Source of the DNA: Nemertoderma westbladi
Lineage: Eukaryota > Xenacoelomorpha > Nemertodermatida > Nemertodermatidae
Length of the DNA stretch: 64,000 bases
NCBI GenBank assembly: GCA_032718475.1
Contig: JAUCBJ010004224.1
Span: 1-64,000, forward strand
Direction of reading: 5' to 3'
Part shown: piece after piece, positions 10,241 through 19,136 of the stretch
Numbering within the stretch: position 1 is the stretch's first letter
Layout of the letters: every line of letters begins with the position of its first letter
Program-made: the position numbers and the translations under genes
The notes under the pieces: model-generated
What the model was told of the DNA's origin: nothing
Seen by the model: the letters and a program-made list of their open reading frames with translations, nothing else
Databases searched by the model: none

Positions 10241-11297
10241 TTAAGGGGGGGGGGGGGGGGGGGGGGGGCTATAATGACACAGTCAATGAAAACCAATAGT
10301 AACAGGGCAAGACTTTGTCCAAAATGAATAATTTTTGGCATGAGGGTCAATCGATTACTGAAGGTTGTTTGGTTTTTTTGTAATATAGTTATATAATAAT
10401 TTAGTCTATTTATTAGCATTTTTCACATTTCGAAGCCAATATAATTAGTTAGGATCAAAATTTTATAATTCTGACTAATAATTTTGAAGATACCAGGCAT
10501 GTTGTTACTCTGTTAAAATTTCATGAAAAAATATTAAAAATTGGCAGAGTAGCATTTTAAAATTCGTTGAAATGAAAAAATACCGTTCAGAGATAATTGC
10601 CTTTAAAATTTGAACCTTCCCGCGCAAAAATTATCTGTTAATATATGAGAAAGTCTGTCAATATATATCTATCAACAAGAAAGCATAAATCCATGCTAAG
10701 AATTTTGCTATGGGGGTTTTCTTGGTCGCTGATTTCATTTCTGAGGTCAGTTTTCAATTTTAATGAAATCTAGTTTGTCTGTACATCTGTCTGTCGGTCT
10801 TTCTGACCTTCCGACTTATCTTTCTGTCAAATATACGAAAAAGGCACACCCTGAGCTAAACGTTTAGCTATATGGGTTTTTCTGGTTGCAGAATTCATTT
10901 CGAGTGTCAATTTAACATTTGATGACTTCGAAATTGTCTGTTTGGCTGTCAGACTGTCGGTTATATTTTGACAGATAGACTAAAACGAATTCAGACAGAA
11001 CCGACAAGGCCAAATTTGATTAATGACATCGGAAATAAGTCACCGACCACGAAAACCCATACAGGGAATTTTTTAGACAGATTGTATGTGTTTTATTGAC
11101 GGACAGACATACTGACTGACAAACCGACTGTAAAACGGACAGACAGCAATATCTCGAGAATTTGGACTGATCTTGCTAAACGGTTTTTAAATTTGGATCT
11201 TGATAAAAATCTGCTCTAGATGAAATAAAAAATTTTTTGTAAAAAAATATTGAAGTAGCGCTACCCCAACCCCCCCCCCCCCCCCCCCTCCCTTTAA
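10241..11297. mobile_element. Candidate TTAA-flanked element bounded by G and C tracts
   Basis: A TTAA at 10241-10244 is followed at once by 24 G (10245-10268). At the other end 19 C (11270-11288) and TCCCT precede a TTAA at 11294-11297. The G/C tracts form rough terminal inverted repeats. The interior has degenerate repeats of about 158 bp. One GCTATGGG-plus-GTTTTCTTGG segment lies near 10709, another near 10867, and an inverted copy near 11050, embedded in GTCTGTC-rich sequence. There is no open frame of note, so any element would be non-autonomous. The plan resembles the better-supported element at 25496-27062, but the termini here are only homopolymers. Confidence 0.3.
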
Positions 11298-11485
11298 GAT
11301 GAAAGTCCATTTTGTGGCACTTTATGTCATATGTTCACATGCACATGACCATTTGACCATTCCGTTTACCTTAATATCATCCTACTGATTGTACCTATCG
11401 TTGTACCTATAAAAATAGGTACAATAGCCAGACTCCAGTAAGTTATTAGTTTATTAATTATTTACTATTTATACCCGTAAATATG

Positions 11486-11662
11486 TTTATAATAAATTGT
11501 TCTGTACATTACATCTTTATCGTTGAGTCGGACATTGTCACGCTCTCGGTAAAGTTGTACATGTACATAGTGTAATTACGTTTTATAATAAATTGTTCTG
11601 TACATTACATCTTTATCGTTGAGTCGGACATTGTCACGCTCTCGGTAAAGTTGTACATGTAC
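11486..11662. repeat. 96-bp direct duplication, second copy split by a LINE
   Basis: The sequence starting TTTATAATAAATTGTTCTG at 11486 repeats at 11582. The second copy is interrupted at 11662 by the F1 LINE and resumes at 13329 with ATAGTGTAATTACGTTTTA. Before the LINE arrived this was a simple two-copy tandem repeat. Confidence 0.9.
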
Positions 11663-11676
11663 TACTACTACTACTA

Positions 11677-12524
11677 CTAGGTCGAGCGAACTCGGACAGT
11701 GGAAATGAGATCCTTCCAGGCTTCCCGATTCTCCATAGTTGTCGCAATATCGTTTCTCCCAAGTTCAGTATCCCTTTCAAGTTGATCTATATATGGCAGG
11801 TCGTCCACGACTACGCTTTCCATGAGTTGGTTGCCAGAGAAGTAGATCTGGTATGACCTCGTCTTTACTTCGCCAGCAATGCCCACTGAATCTTAATCTG
11901 CGTTCACGGAGGGTGGTTGATACAGGTGGTATTGTACCATAAAGCTCGGCGTTTGTCATGTGTTGTCTCCAGCTGATGTTTAGGGCTGCCCTTAGTAGTC
12001 TTGTGTAGCAACCATTAATTCGTTGTTCAAGTGTATAAAAATACACTTTCCACTGTGGCTCGAAAGAACTTAGTCTTCAGGTGCCTGGAGAGATCTGATT
12101 TCCAGATGGTATCCATTTTTGATAGAGCTACCCAAGCCTTTGCTTTCCTAACTTCTATGTCCTTTTTGCTACTCTCTATCCATGATCCAAGGTACTGGAA
12201 GTCATCGACCTTCCTTAGTTGATTATTATCAATGGTTGTCAAGTTTCCATCAACATTAAAGGTCATGAATTCGGTCTTGGTAGCATTTATATGCAATCCA
12301 ACCTCCTTAGCAGCCCTCTCCACTTTATTTAGTAGAAGCTGTGCATCTGCTAGCGTATTAGAGAGCAGGGCGATGTCATCCGCAAAGTCGGTGTCTGTGA
12401 CTGTAGTTGCCGGATATCTACTACTTTTGCGTTCTTGAAGTGTGAATCCCAGATCTTCACCCTTTGTGGCCGTCCTCATTGCGTAATCCAGCACAATTAC
12501 AAATAGTAATGGTGCTAACCATTA
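11677..12524 (-). pseudogene. F1 copy A reverse transcriptase remnant and C-terminus
   Basis: Three overlapping minus-strand frames together give the RT palm and thumb. They show TDTDFADDIALLS, which contains the catalytic FADD of motif C, then NATKTEFMTFN, then FQYLGSWIESSKKDIEVRKAKAW, and the C-terminal LRFSGHCWR followed by LLLWQPTHGKRSRGRP. Motifs A and B are missing, since the RT begins at VLDYAMRT. Frameshifts occur near 11798 and 12037. The final codons run into the microsatellite tail, so the stop codon is the first TAG of the (TAG)n tail. The ORF2 polymerase would copy the element RNA at a nicked target. This copy cannot encode an active enzyme. Confidence 0.85.
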
Positions 12525-13301
12525 CTAGCCGCCAGCATTGTCAGTTCTGAGTTTCTCCCAGTCATAGTGGATTTGCTTGCTTGTCCTGGGTTTGCTGGCT
12601 CTCAAACTGAGTCTGATCTCTGCAGTCACAATTCTGTGGTCCGAACCAATTAGGTTGAACGAGCTGTATGCCTCGCAGTTGATCATGCTGTTTCTCCACT
12701 TTTTGTTTATAAGGATGTAATCCAGTTGTGCTTTGGTTCCATTAGGGTATTGAAAGGTCCATAGCTTCTTCCCCTTACTCTTTTCGAATGTGTTGTTTGT
12801 TGGTATCAATTCACATTCTTCCATTAGGTCTAAAAGTAAGTACCCATTTCTGTTAGAACTGGTGTTATAGGTGTAACCCTTGATGTCTTCTGGGCCAATT
12901 TGCGCATTCAGGTCACCAGCAATGACTTTAACATTGTGTTTCGGGATGTCCTTAATAAGTCCAGTCAGTTCTTCATAAAACTTGACTGCTTGTTCTGGCT
13001 CTGATGCATTGGTTGGACTGTAGCAACATATAACTGTTGTCTTGGGATTCCCATCAAATGTTGCGATCATAACCCTGGAATTTATAGATTCGATGTTGTT
13101 TAGGGTCTTAAGTGCAAATGGGCTTAGCAGAATTCCTACTCCACCAATTGATGCATTGGCCGAGTTTCTTACTGCTGAGCTTGTTACTAGCGTCCATCCA
13201 TTTCCAATGTCATTGTACTTCATGGCAGTGTCTTCATGACAAATCCGGTGTTCTTGGATACAGATGATGTCGATGTTATATTCCATTGCCAGAGCGACCA
13301 T
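12525..13301 (-). pseudogene. F1 copy A APE-type endonuclease, nearly complete
   Basis: The minus frame from an ATG at 13301 gives 258 residues of apurinic-type endonuclease. They include CIQEHRI (catalytic glutamate) near residue 17, SIGGVGILLS near 50, VICCYSPTN near 90, VIAGDLNAQIG near 125, then AQLDYILINKKW and the terminal SDHRIV motif near 222. All the usual acid/base residues E, D, N, D and H are visible, so the domain itself looks intact apart from its first 30 or so residues, which are cut by 5' truncation. The frame then stops at the deletion junction and the RT does not follow in frame. The domain cleaves target DNA to provide the primer. Confidence 0.85.
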
Positions 13302-13369
13302 GTCACCCTGTTTGCTCTGTACATGTACATAGTGTAATTACGTTTTATATTGGTTTTAGGTTGGCGTAG

Positions 13370-13560
13370 TGTAATATTGTATTTGTAACCAAGTAACATA
13401 AAGGACCCCCTTGGAAATATGCTGCAAAGCTTTAGGGGTAATCCTATATGTTATGTTGGACAATACCTTTATACCGGTACATTGTTTGGTGTATTTGTTA
13501 TTGTTTTTACATAATGTATAAATAAATGAGTATAAATAAGTATAAATATGAGTACCAGTT
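13370..13560 (+). other. Possible 3' end of a CR1/L2-type LINE
   Basis: GGACCCCCTTGGAAATATG, then a gap, then TTTAGGGGTAATCC forms a stem around 13400-13440. The stretch ends in an ATAAATA-rich tail (13517-13556). The CR1-like LINE here has a comparable block at 36768-36830 (GGGGACCCCCATGGAAAC, then ATGAGGTTATCCCC) just before its own tail. No coding sequence precedes this copy. Confidence 0.35.
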
Positions 13561-13583
13561 AAATAACTTGGAGCAAATCATGG

Positions 13584-14170
13584 GATAGGAGTAGCGCCCA
13601 CCCCTACCCTCTCGGGTAGCAGCTATCGTAAGAGGAGCCTTCGGGTCGCCTCCGGCTTCGACCGACTGTTTGCTTGCTTGATAAATAAATCTATCTATCT
13701 ATCTACTGTATCAATTGGCCGCCGACATTTAATGACAAGTAGAAAACAGCAGTATCTGCTATGTGATTGAGCACGATTTGGTGTAACTATATATACTGAA
13801 TGAAACTGACAGGAGTCCATGCTGGTCAGTAGTAGTATAATGAAACTGGAAACTCCGAAATGTTTTAGGCGATAAACTAATGAGGATATTCAATAAATAA
13901 CTGTAAAACGAAGCTTGGATTATAATCCCCGCCTTGTTAATATATTTTTTGAGGTGAAACGTATTATATTCTAACGAAATTATAATAAATAATCAATGTT
14001 CAAGGATGATATATTTTTGTTTAAAAGTTAAAAAAAATTTAATCAATTATTAATAATTAAAGAAAAACAAACAGTAGGCTGAAGCTGGAGGCGACCCGAA
14101 GACTCCTCTTTCGATAGCTGATGCTCGATATACTCCTGCTACCCGAGGGTAGGGTGGGCGCTACTCCTAT
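13584..14170. mobile_element. Fold-back (MITE-like) element with about 90-bp inverted arms
   Basis: The stretch 13584-13674 matches the reverse complement of about 14066-14170 at roughly 85-90 percent. The shared core is GGAGGCGACCCGAAG, then CTCCTCTT, then CGATAGCTG, then CTACCCGAG and GGTGGGCGCTACTCCTAT. The right arm has an extra segment of about 19 bp (ATGCTCGATATACTCCT). The 390-bp interior is AT-rich and non-coding and carries a TCTA tetranucleotide run at 13690-13707. No target-site duplication can be read on the right, because that end continues into a tandem array built from the arm sequence. Confidence 0.6.
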
Positions 14171-16367
14171 CTGCTACTCGAAGGTAGGGGAGGGCGCTAC
14201 TCCTATCTGCTACCCGAAGGTGGGGGTGGGCGCTACTCCTATCTGCTACCCAAAGGTAGGGGTGGGCGCTACTCCTATCTGCTACCCGAAGGTAGAGTTA
14301 GGCGCTACTCCTATCTGCTACCTGAAGGTAGGGGTGGGCGCTGCTCCTATCTGCTACTCGAAGGTAGGGGTGGGCGCTACTCCTATCTGCTACCCGAAGG
14401 TGGGGGTGGGCGCTACTCCTATCTGCTACCCAAAGGTAGGGGTGGGCGCTACTCCTATCTGCTACCCGAAGGTAGAGTTAGGCGCTACTCCTATCTGCTA
14501 CCTGAAGGTAGGGGTGGGCGCTGCTCCTATCTGCTACCCGAAGGTAGGGGTGGGCGCTACTCCTATCTGCTATCCGAGGGTAGGTGTGGGCGCTACTCCT
14601 ATCTGCTACCCAAAGGTAGGGGTGGGCGCTACTCCTATCTGCTACCCAAAGGTAGGGGTGGGCGCTACTCCTATCTGCTACCCAAAGGTAGGGGTGGGCG
14701 CTACTCCTATCTGCTACTCGAAGGTAGGGGAGGGCGCTACTCCTATCTGCTACCCGAAGGTGGGGGTGGGCGCTACTCCTATCTGCTACCCAAAGGTAGG
14801 GGTGGGCGCTACTCCTATCTGCTACCCGAAGGTAGAGTTAGGCGCTACTCCTATCTGCTACCTGAAGGTAGGGGTGGGCGCTGCTCCTATCTGCTACTCG
14901 AAGGTAGGGGTGGGCGCTACTCCTATCTGCTACCCGAAGGTGGGGGTGGGCTCTACTCCTATCTGCTACCCAAAGGTAGGGGTGGGCGCTACTCCTATCT
15001 GCTACCCGAAGGTAGAGTTAGGCGCTACTCCTATCTGCTACCTGAAGGTAGGGGTGGGCGCTGCTCCTATCTGCTACCCGAAGGTAGGGGTGGGCGCTAC
15101 TCCTATCTGCTATCCGAGGGTAGGTGTGGGCGCTACTCCTATCTGCTACCCAAAGGTAGGGGTGGGCGCTACTCCTATCTGCTACCCAAAGGTAGGGGTG
15201 GGCGCTACTCCTATCTGCTACCCAAAGGTAGGGGTGGGCGCTACTCCTATCTGCTACCCAAAGGTAGGGGTGGGCGCTACTCCTATCTGCTACCCGAAGG
15301 TAGGGGTGGGCGCTACTCCTATCTGCTACCCGAAGGTAGGGGTGGGCGCTACTCCTATCTGCTACCCAAAGGTAGGGGTGGGCGCTCCTCCTATCTGCTA
15401 CCCAAAGGTAGGGGTGGGCGCTACTCCTATCTGCTACCCGAAGGTAGAGTTAGGCGCTACTCCTATCTGCTACCTGAAGGTAGGGGTGGGCGCTGCTCCT
15501 ATCTGCTACCCGAAGGTAGGGGTGGGCGCTACTCCTATCTGCTACCCAAAGGTAGGTGTGGGCGCTACTCCTATCTGCTACCCAAAGGTAGGGGTGGGCG
15601 CTACTCCTATCTGCTACCCGAAGGTAGGGGTGGGCGCTACTCCTATCTGCTACCCGAAGGTAGGGGTGGGCGCTACTCCTATCTGCTACCCAAAGGTAGG
15701 GGTGGGCGCTCCTCCTATCTGCTACCCAAAGGTAGGGGTGGGCGCTACTCCTATCTGCTACCCGAAGGTAGAGTTAGGCGCTACTCCTATCTGCTACCTG
15801 AAGGTAGGGGTGGGCGCTGCTCCTATCTGCTACCCGAAGGTAGGGGTGGGCGCTACTCCTATCTGCTATCCGAGGGTAGGTGTGGGCGCTACTCCTATCT
15901 GCTACCCAAAGGTAGGGGTGGGCGCTACTCCTATCTGCTACCCAAAGGTAGGGGTGGGCGCTACTCCTATCTGCTACCCAAAGGTAGGGGTGGGCGCTAC
16001 TCCTATCTGCTACCCAAAGGTAGGGGTGGGCGCTACTCCTATCTGCTATCCGAGGGTAGGGGTGGGCGCTACTCCTATCTGCTACCCGAAGGTAGGGTTG
16101 GGCGCTACTCCTATCTGCTACCCGAAGGTAGGGGTGGGCGCTACTCCTATCTGCTATCCGAGGGTAGGGGTGGGCGCTACTCCTATCTGCTATCCGAGGG
16201 TAGGGGTGGGCGCTACTCCTATCTGCTACCCGAAGGTAGGGGTGGGCGCTACTCCTATCTGCTACCCGAAGGTAGGGGTGGGCGCTACTCCTATCTGCTA
16301 CCTGAAGTTAGGGGTGGGCACTACTCCTATCTACTATCCGAGGGTACGGGTGGGCGCTACTCGCTCT
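14137..16367. repeat. Second 36-bp minisatellite, about 62 copies, derived from the fold-back arm
   Basis: The unit comprises CTACTCCTATCTGCTACCCG followed by AAGGTAGGGGTGGGCG, 36 bp, with a CTACC-CGAA-GGTAG mini-hairpin. It is unrelated in sequence to the array at 5585-9196. A distinctive unit carrying GTAGAGTTAGG occurs at about 14289, 14469, 14829, 15009, 15440 and 15769. The 540-bp spacing of pairs shows a 15-unit block was duplicated (14175 onward against 14715 onward). The outer end of the fold-back arm is itself a unit. The 750-codon frame through the array (VGVGATPICYPK repeated) is a consequence of the unit length. Confidence 0.96.
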
Positions 16368-16631
16368 AAATAATCGGACCTTAAGTTTCCGATTAATTCT
16401 CGGTGACTTCCAAATCCTGGAAAGCCCATTCAAGGCTGCCATTGCCTTTCCCTTACGTATTCGAAGGTCCTCACCTGACTTCCGGATCCATGATCCCAGG
16501 TAACAGAAGTCGTCCACATGCTCAAGCATACCATCCTTTGAGCTTATGCTCATCCGATCAGAGACTTGCTGAGGACTTTCAAAGTTAACTGTCAAAATTG
16601 TCGTCTTTCTGGAGTTAATAAAAAGATCAAC
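16368..16631 (-). pseudogene. F2 LINE RT fragment (copy a)
   Basis: The minus strand encodes LFINSRKT, ILTVNFESPQQVSDRMS, then DDFCYLGSWIRKSGEDLRIR and IWKSPRINRKLKVRLFRA. This is the segment of F2 reverse transcriptase after motif C, the same sequence as in copies b and c (19612-19870, 30200-30335 plus 37211-37370). Both ends are cut, the left one directly by the 36-bp array and the right one by unrelated sequence at about 16631. No tail or target duplication is visible. It is a dead fragment. Confidence 0.85.
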
Positions 16632-17204
16632 ACGTTCTTTAACTGTCCGCAATTCTCGGAACAGTGCGATAAATGCTTATTAAAAGGACATTATCCGGGC
16701 TCCTGCCCCTTGGACTTGACACAACGGGACAAAGAAACATCTCTCCCAAAGTATATTAAATTGTGGGGACATTCCCCTGATTTACACCAAGTCACGCGCC
16801 TCCGTTATGAGTCCTCCCATTCATATTGTGGAGTCATTGCCTTCAATCCCTACGCCTTTGCGATTGAAGTGCAAAGATCACACCATCCTGATTACCAACT
16901 ACTGTTAACAGCCTCGGAGCTCACCAACATTCAATACGTGTGCGCGTTCCTTCGCTGTATGAACCCCGGTAATGTGACAACTTACAACCTTATCGAATTT
17001 ATTTGGAAAGACTCAAATCTTGGTTACGAGTTCGGCGCCACCAATCCTGAGTTGTTACAAACTTTGGATCGAGTTACATACCTCCATCATACCGCGCGTC
17101 TTGCGGAAGAGACAGTCAAGCCTCTAAGGTATGTTTCAGACAGAGGAGGTGTCACGACTTCATCACAAACCCTTAAAGGACCGGTCACTGCGCCATCCTC
17201 ATGA
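16632..17204 (+). CDS. Orphan ORF with a CCHC zinc knuckle, 5'-truncated
   Basis: The open frame that ends at the TGA at 17202-17204 becomes non-LINE sequence from about 16632. It starts with CPQFSEQCDKC and contains C-x2-C-x4-H-x4-C (CDKCLLKGHYPGSC), a textbook zinc knuckle of the retroviral nucleocapsid type. It then runs about 170 residues of mixed composition including LTASELTNIQYVCAFLRCMNPG and WKDSNLGYEF, with no stop. I do not recognise the family. A gag or ORF1 protein of a retroelement, or a host knuckle protein captured by rearrangement, are both possible. The natural start is absent. The upstream 66 bases of the frame are antisense F2 LINE and presumably not original. An F1 LINE tail begins 126 bases downstream. 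Confidence 0.4.
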   Translation, partial: TFFNCPQFSEQCDKCLLKGHYPGSCPLDLTQRDKETSLPKYIKLWGHSPDLHQVTRLRYESSHSYCGVIAFNPYAFAIEVQRSHHPDYQLLLTASELTNIQYVCAFLRCMNPGNVTTYNLIEFIWKDSNLGYEFGATNPELLQTLDRVTYLHHTARLAEETVKPLRYVSDRGGVTTSSQTLKGPVTAPSS

Positions 17205-17330
17205 AAGAGGTACAATCCACGTTAACCCCTTCCTCTAGATCTTCACATCTATACTTGTATTTTCTATGTATATATTGTTGTATGTTGGTCTCTAATCGTG
17301 TGACTTGTATTGTCTATGTATACTAATACT

Positions 17331-19134
17331 ACTAGGTCGAGCGAACTCGGACAGTGTAAATGAGATCCTTACAGGCTTCCCGATTCTCCATAGTTGTCGC
17401 AATTTCGTTTCTCCCAAGTTCAGTATCCCTTTCAAGTTGATCTATATATGTTATGGCCGGTCGTCCACGACTACGCTTTCCATGAGTTGGTTGCCAGAGA
17501 AGTAGATCTGGTATGACCTCGTCTTTACTTCGCCAGCAGTGCCCACTGAATCTTAATCTGCGTTCACGGAGGGTGGTTGATACAGGTGGTATTGTACCAT
17601 AAAGCTCGGCGTTTGTCATGTGTTGTCTCCAGCTGATGTTTAGGGCTGACCTTAGTAGTCTTGTGTAGCAACCATCAATTCGTTGTTCAAGTGAGTCAGT
17701 GTCCAGGTCTCACCCCCGTATAAAAATACACTTTCCACTGTGGCTCGAAAGAACTTAGTCTTCAGGTGCCTGGAGAGATCTGATTTCCAGATGGTATCCA
17801 TTTTTGATAGAGCTACCCAAGCCTTTGCTTTCCTAACTTCTATGTCCTTTTTGCTACTCTCCATCCATGATCCAAGGTACTGGAAGTCATCGACCTTCCT
17901 TAGTTGATTATTATCAATGGTTGTCAAGTTTCCATCAACATTAAAGGTCATGAATTCGGTCTTGGTAGCATTTATATGCAATCCAACCTCCTTAGCAGCC
18001 CTCTCCACTTTATTTAGTAGAAGCTGTGCATCTGCTAGCGTATTAGAGAGCAGGGCGATGTCATCCGCAAAGTCGGTGTCTGTGACTGTAGTTGCCGGAT
18101 ATCTACTACTTCTGCGTTCTTGAAGTGTGAATCCCAGATCTTCACCCTTTGTGGCCGTCCTCATTGCGTAATCCAGCACAATTACAAATAGTAATGGTGC
18201 TAAGGTGTCACCTTGCAGTACCCTAGCCAGGATTGAGAAAAACTCAGTTTCACCATCTGGTGAGAGTACCTGCGCTTTTGTGTCATAATATAACAATCCA
18301 ATGCCAGCAACAATTACTTCTGGTATTCCATAAGCTCTTCGGTTTTCAAGCATTTTACCTCTATGGATGGAGTCGAATGACTTCTTGAAGTCCACAAAAG
18401 TCATGACTGCGGGGAGATTTTTTGACTTAATTCCTTCAATCAGTCTCCTTAGTGCAAGTATCTGAGCTATTGTTGATCTACTTGTTCGAAATCCGGTTTG
18501 TCTCTTACGCAGTAGTTTCTCTATGTGAGGCCTAATCCTATATAGAATCATTTTATTGTATATTTTGGCAGCTACCACAAGCAGACAAGCAACCATTGGT
18601 TGGAGTGTAGCAACATACAGTATAACTGTTGCCTTGTGATTCCCATCAAATGCTGCGATCATAACCCTGGAATTTATAGTTTCGATGTTGTTTAGGGTCT
18701 TAAGTGCAAATGGGCTTAGCAGAATTCCTACTCCACCAATTGATGCATTGGCCGAGTTTCTTACTGCTGAGCTTGTTACTAACGTCAATCCATTTCCAAT
18801 GTCATTGTACGTCATGGCAGTATCTTCAATCCGATGTTCTTGGATGCAGATGATGTCTATGTTATATTCCATTGCCAGAGCGACCATGTCACCCTGTTTG
18901 CTCTGTGCTTTCAGCGTGCGTGCGTTCATTGTAGCAATCTTTAGTGTCTTTTTACATTTCAACAGGTTGGTTCTTCTTTCTTCTCTGTCTTCTGTTCCAG
19001 TAGCCAATTTATCGACCCCAGCCTGGTGTACCACTGAGAGACGCGGTCCTTGTTGAACCAGGCGGCAACCGAGCCGGTATGGATTCTCAGAATCATATCT
19101 TTCAGTTGCGAGAGTAAACCGCTTGTGGTCGCAA
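17331..19134 (-). mobile_element. RTE-like LINE, family F1 copy B, internally deleted
   Basis: This is the same family as copy A, over 95 percent identical by eye where they overlap. The 3' end at 17331 begins with a short (TAG)n tail and the same C-terminus. The 5' end reaches further than in copy A, through the ORF start at 19034 and about 100 bases of leader (19035-19134), where it meets the tail of F2 copy b. The central part is deleted near 18597, which joins the first half of the endonuclease to the RT finger region. The two F1 copies thus carry different internal deletions. Confidence 0.85.
17652..19034 (-). pseudogene. F1 copy B truncated endonuclease fused in frame to reverse transcriptase
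   Basis: One 460-codon minus-strand frame runs from the ATG at 19034. Residues 30-145 are endonuclease (IATMNARTL, then IICIQEHRI, SIGGVGILLS). At about residue 148 the frame passes directly into RT (AAKIYNKMILYRIRP), so the GDLNAQIG and SDH catalytic motifs are absent. RT motifs follow: GFRTSRSTIAQI, motif A TFVDFKKSFDS, motif B VLQGDTLAPLLF, motif C DTDFADDIALLS, and then the thumb. The frame ends by a shift at 17650. The remaining C-terminal domain continues in another frame at 17332-17619 with LRFSGHCWR and GKRSRGRP. The deletion kept the frame open, which is a coincidence or a recombinant product. The RT core looks complete, the nuclease does not. Confidence 0.85.
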
Positions 19135-19136
19135 CT

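Larger units (their letters stand above)
11663..13317 (-). mobile_element. RTE-like LINE, family F1 copy A, internally deleted, 11-bp TSD
   Basis: The element lies on the minus strand between two copies of TGTACATGTAC (11652-11662 and 13318-13328), an 11-bp target-site duplication. Its 3' end is a (TAG)n microsatellite tail (TACTACTA... on the plus strand), as expected for RTE-type LINEs rather than poly(A). The 5' end is truncated inside the endonuclease. Within the element the endonuclease runs straight into the middle of the RT near 12525, so the start of RT is deleted. Compared with copy B it also has a 28-bp deletion near 12037 and a 6-bp deletion near 11798. RTE-like assignment rests on the tail, the absence of a 3' UTR and the RLRFSGHCWR C-terminus, and is tentative. 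Confidence 0.85.

Noticed and set aside
14121-16373. 750-codon repeat protein (VGVGATPICYPK)
   Set aside because: It is the second 36-bp minisatellite. Block duplication of units and lack of any start context argue against a gene.
16566-16631. First 22 codons of the zinc-knuckle ORF
   Set aside because: They are antisense to an F2 LINE fragment, so the frame overlap is accidental and the annotation begins at 16632.
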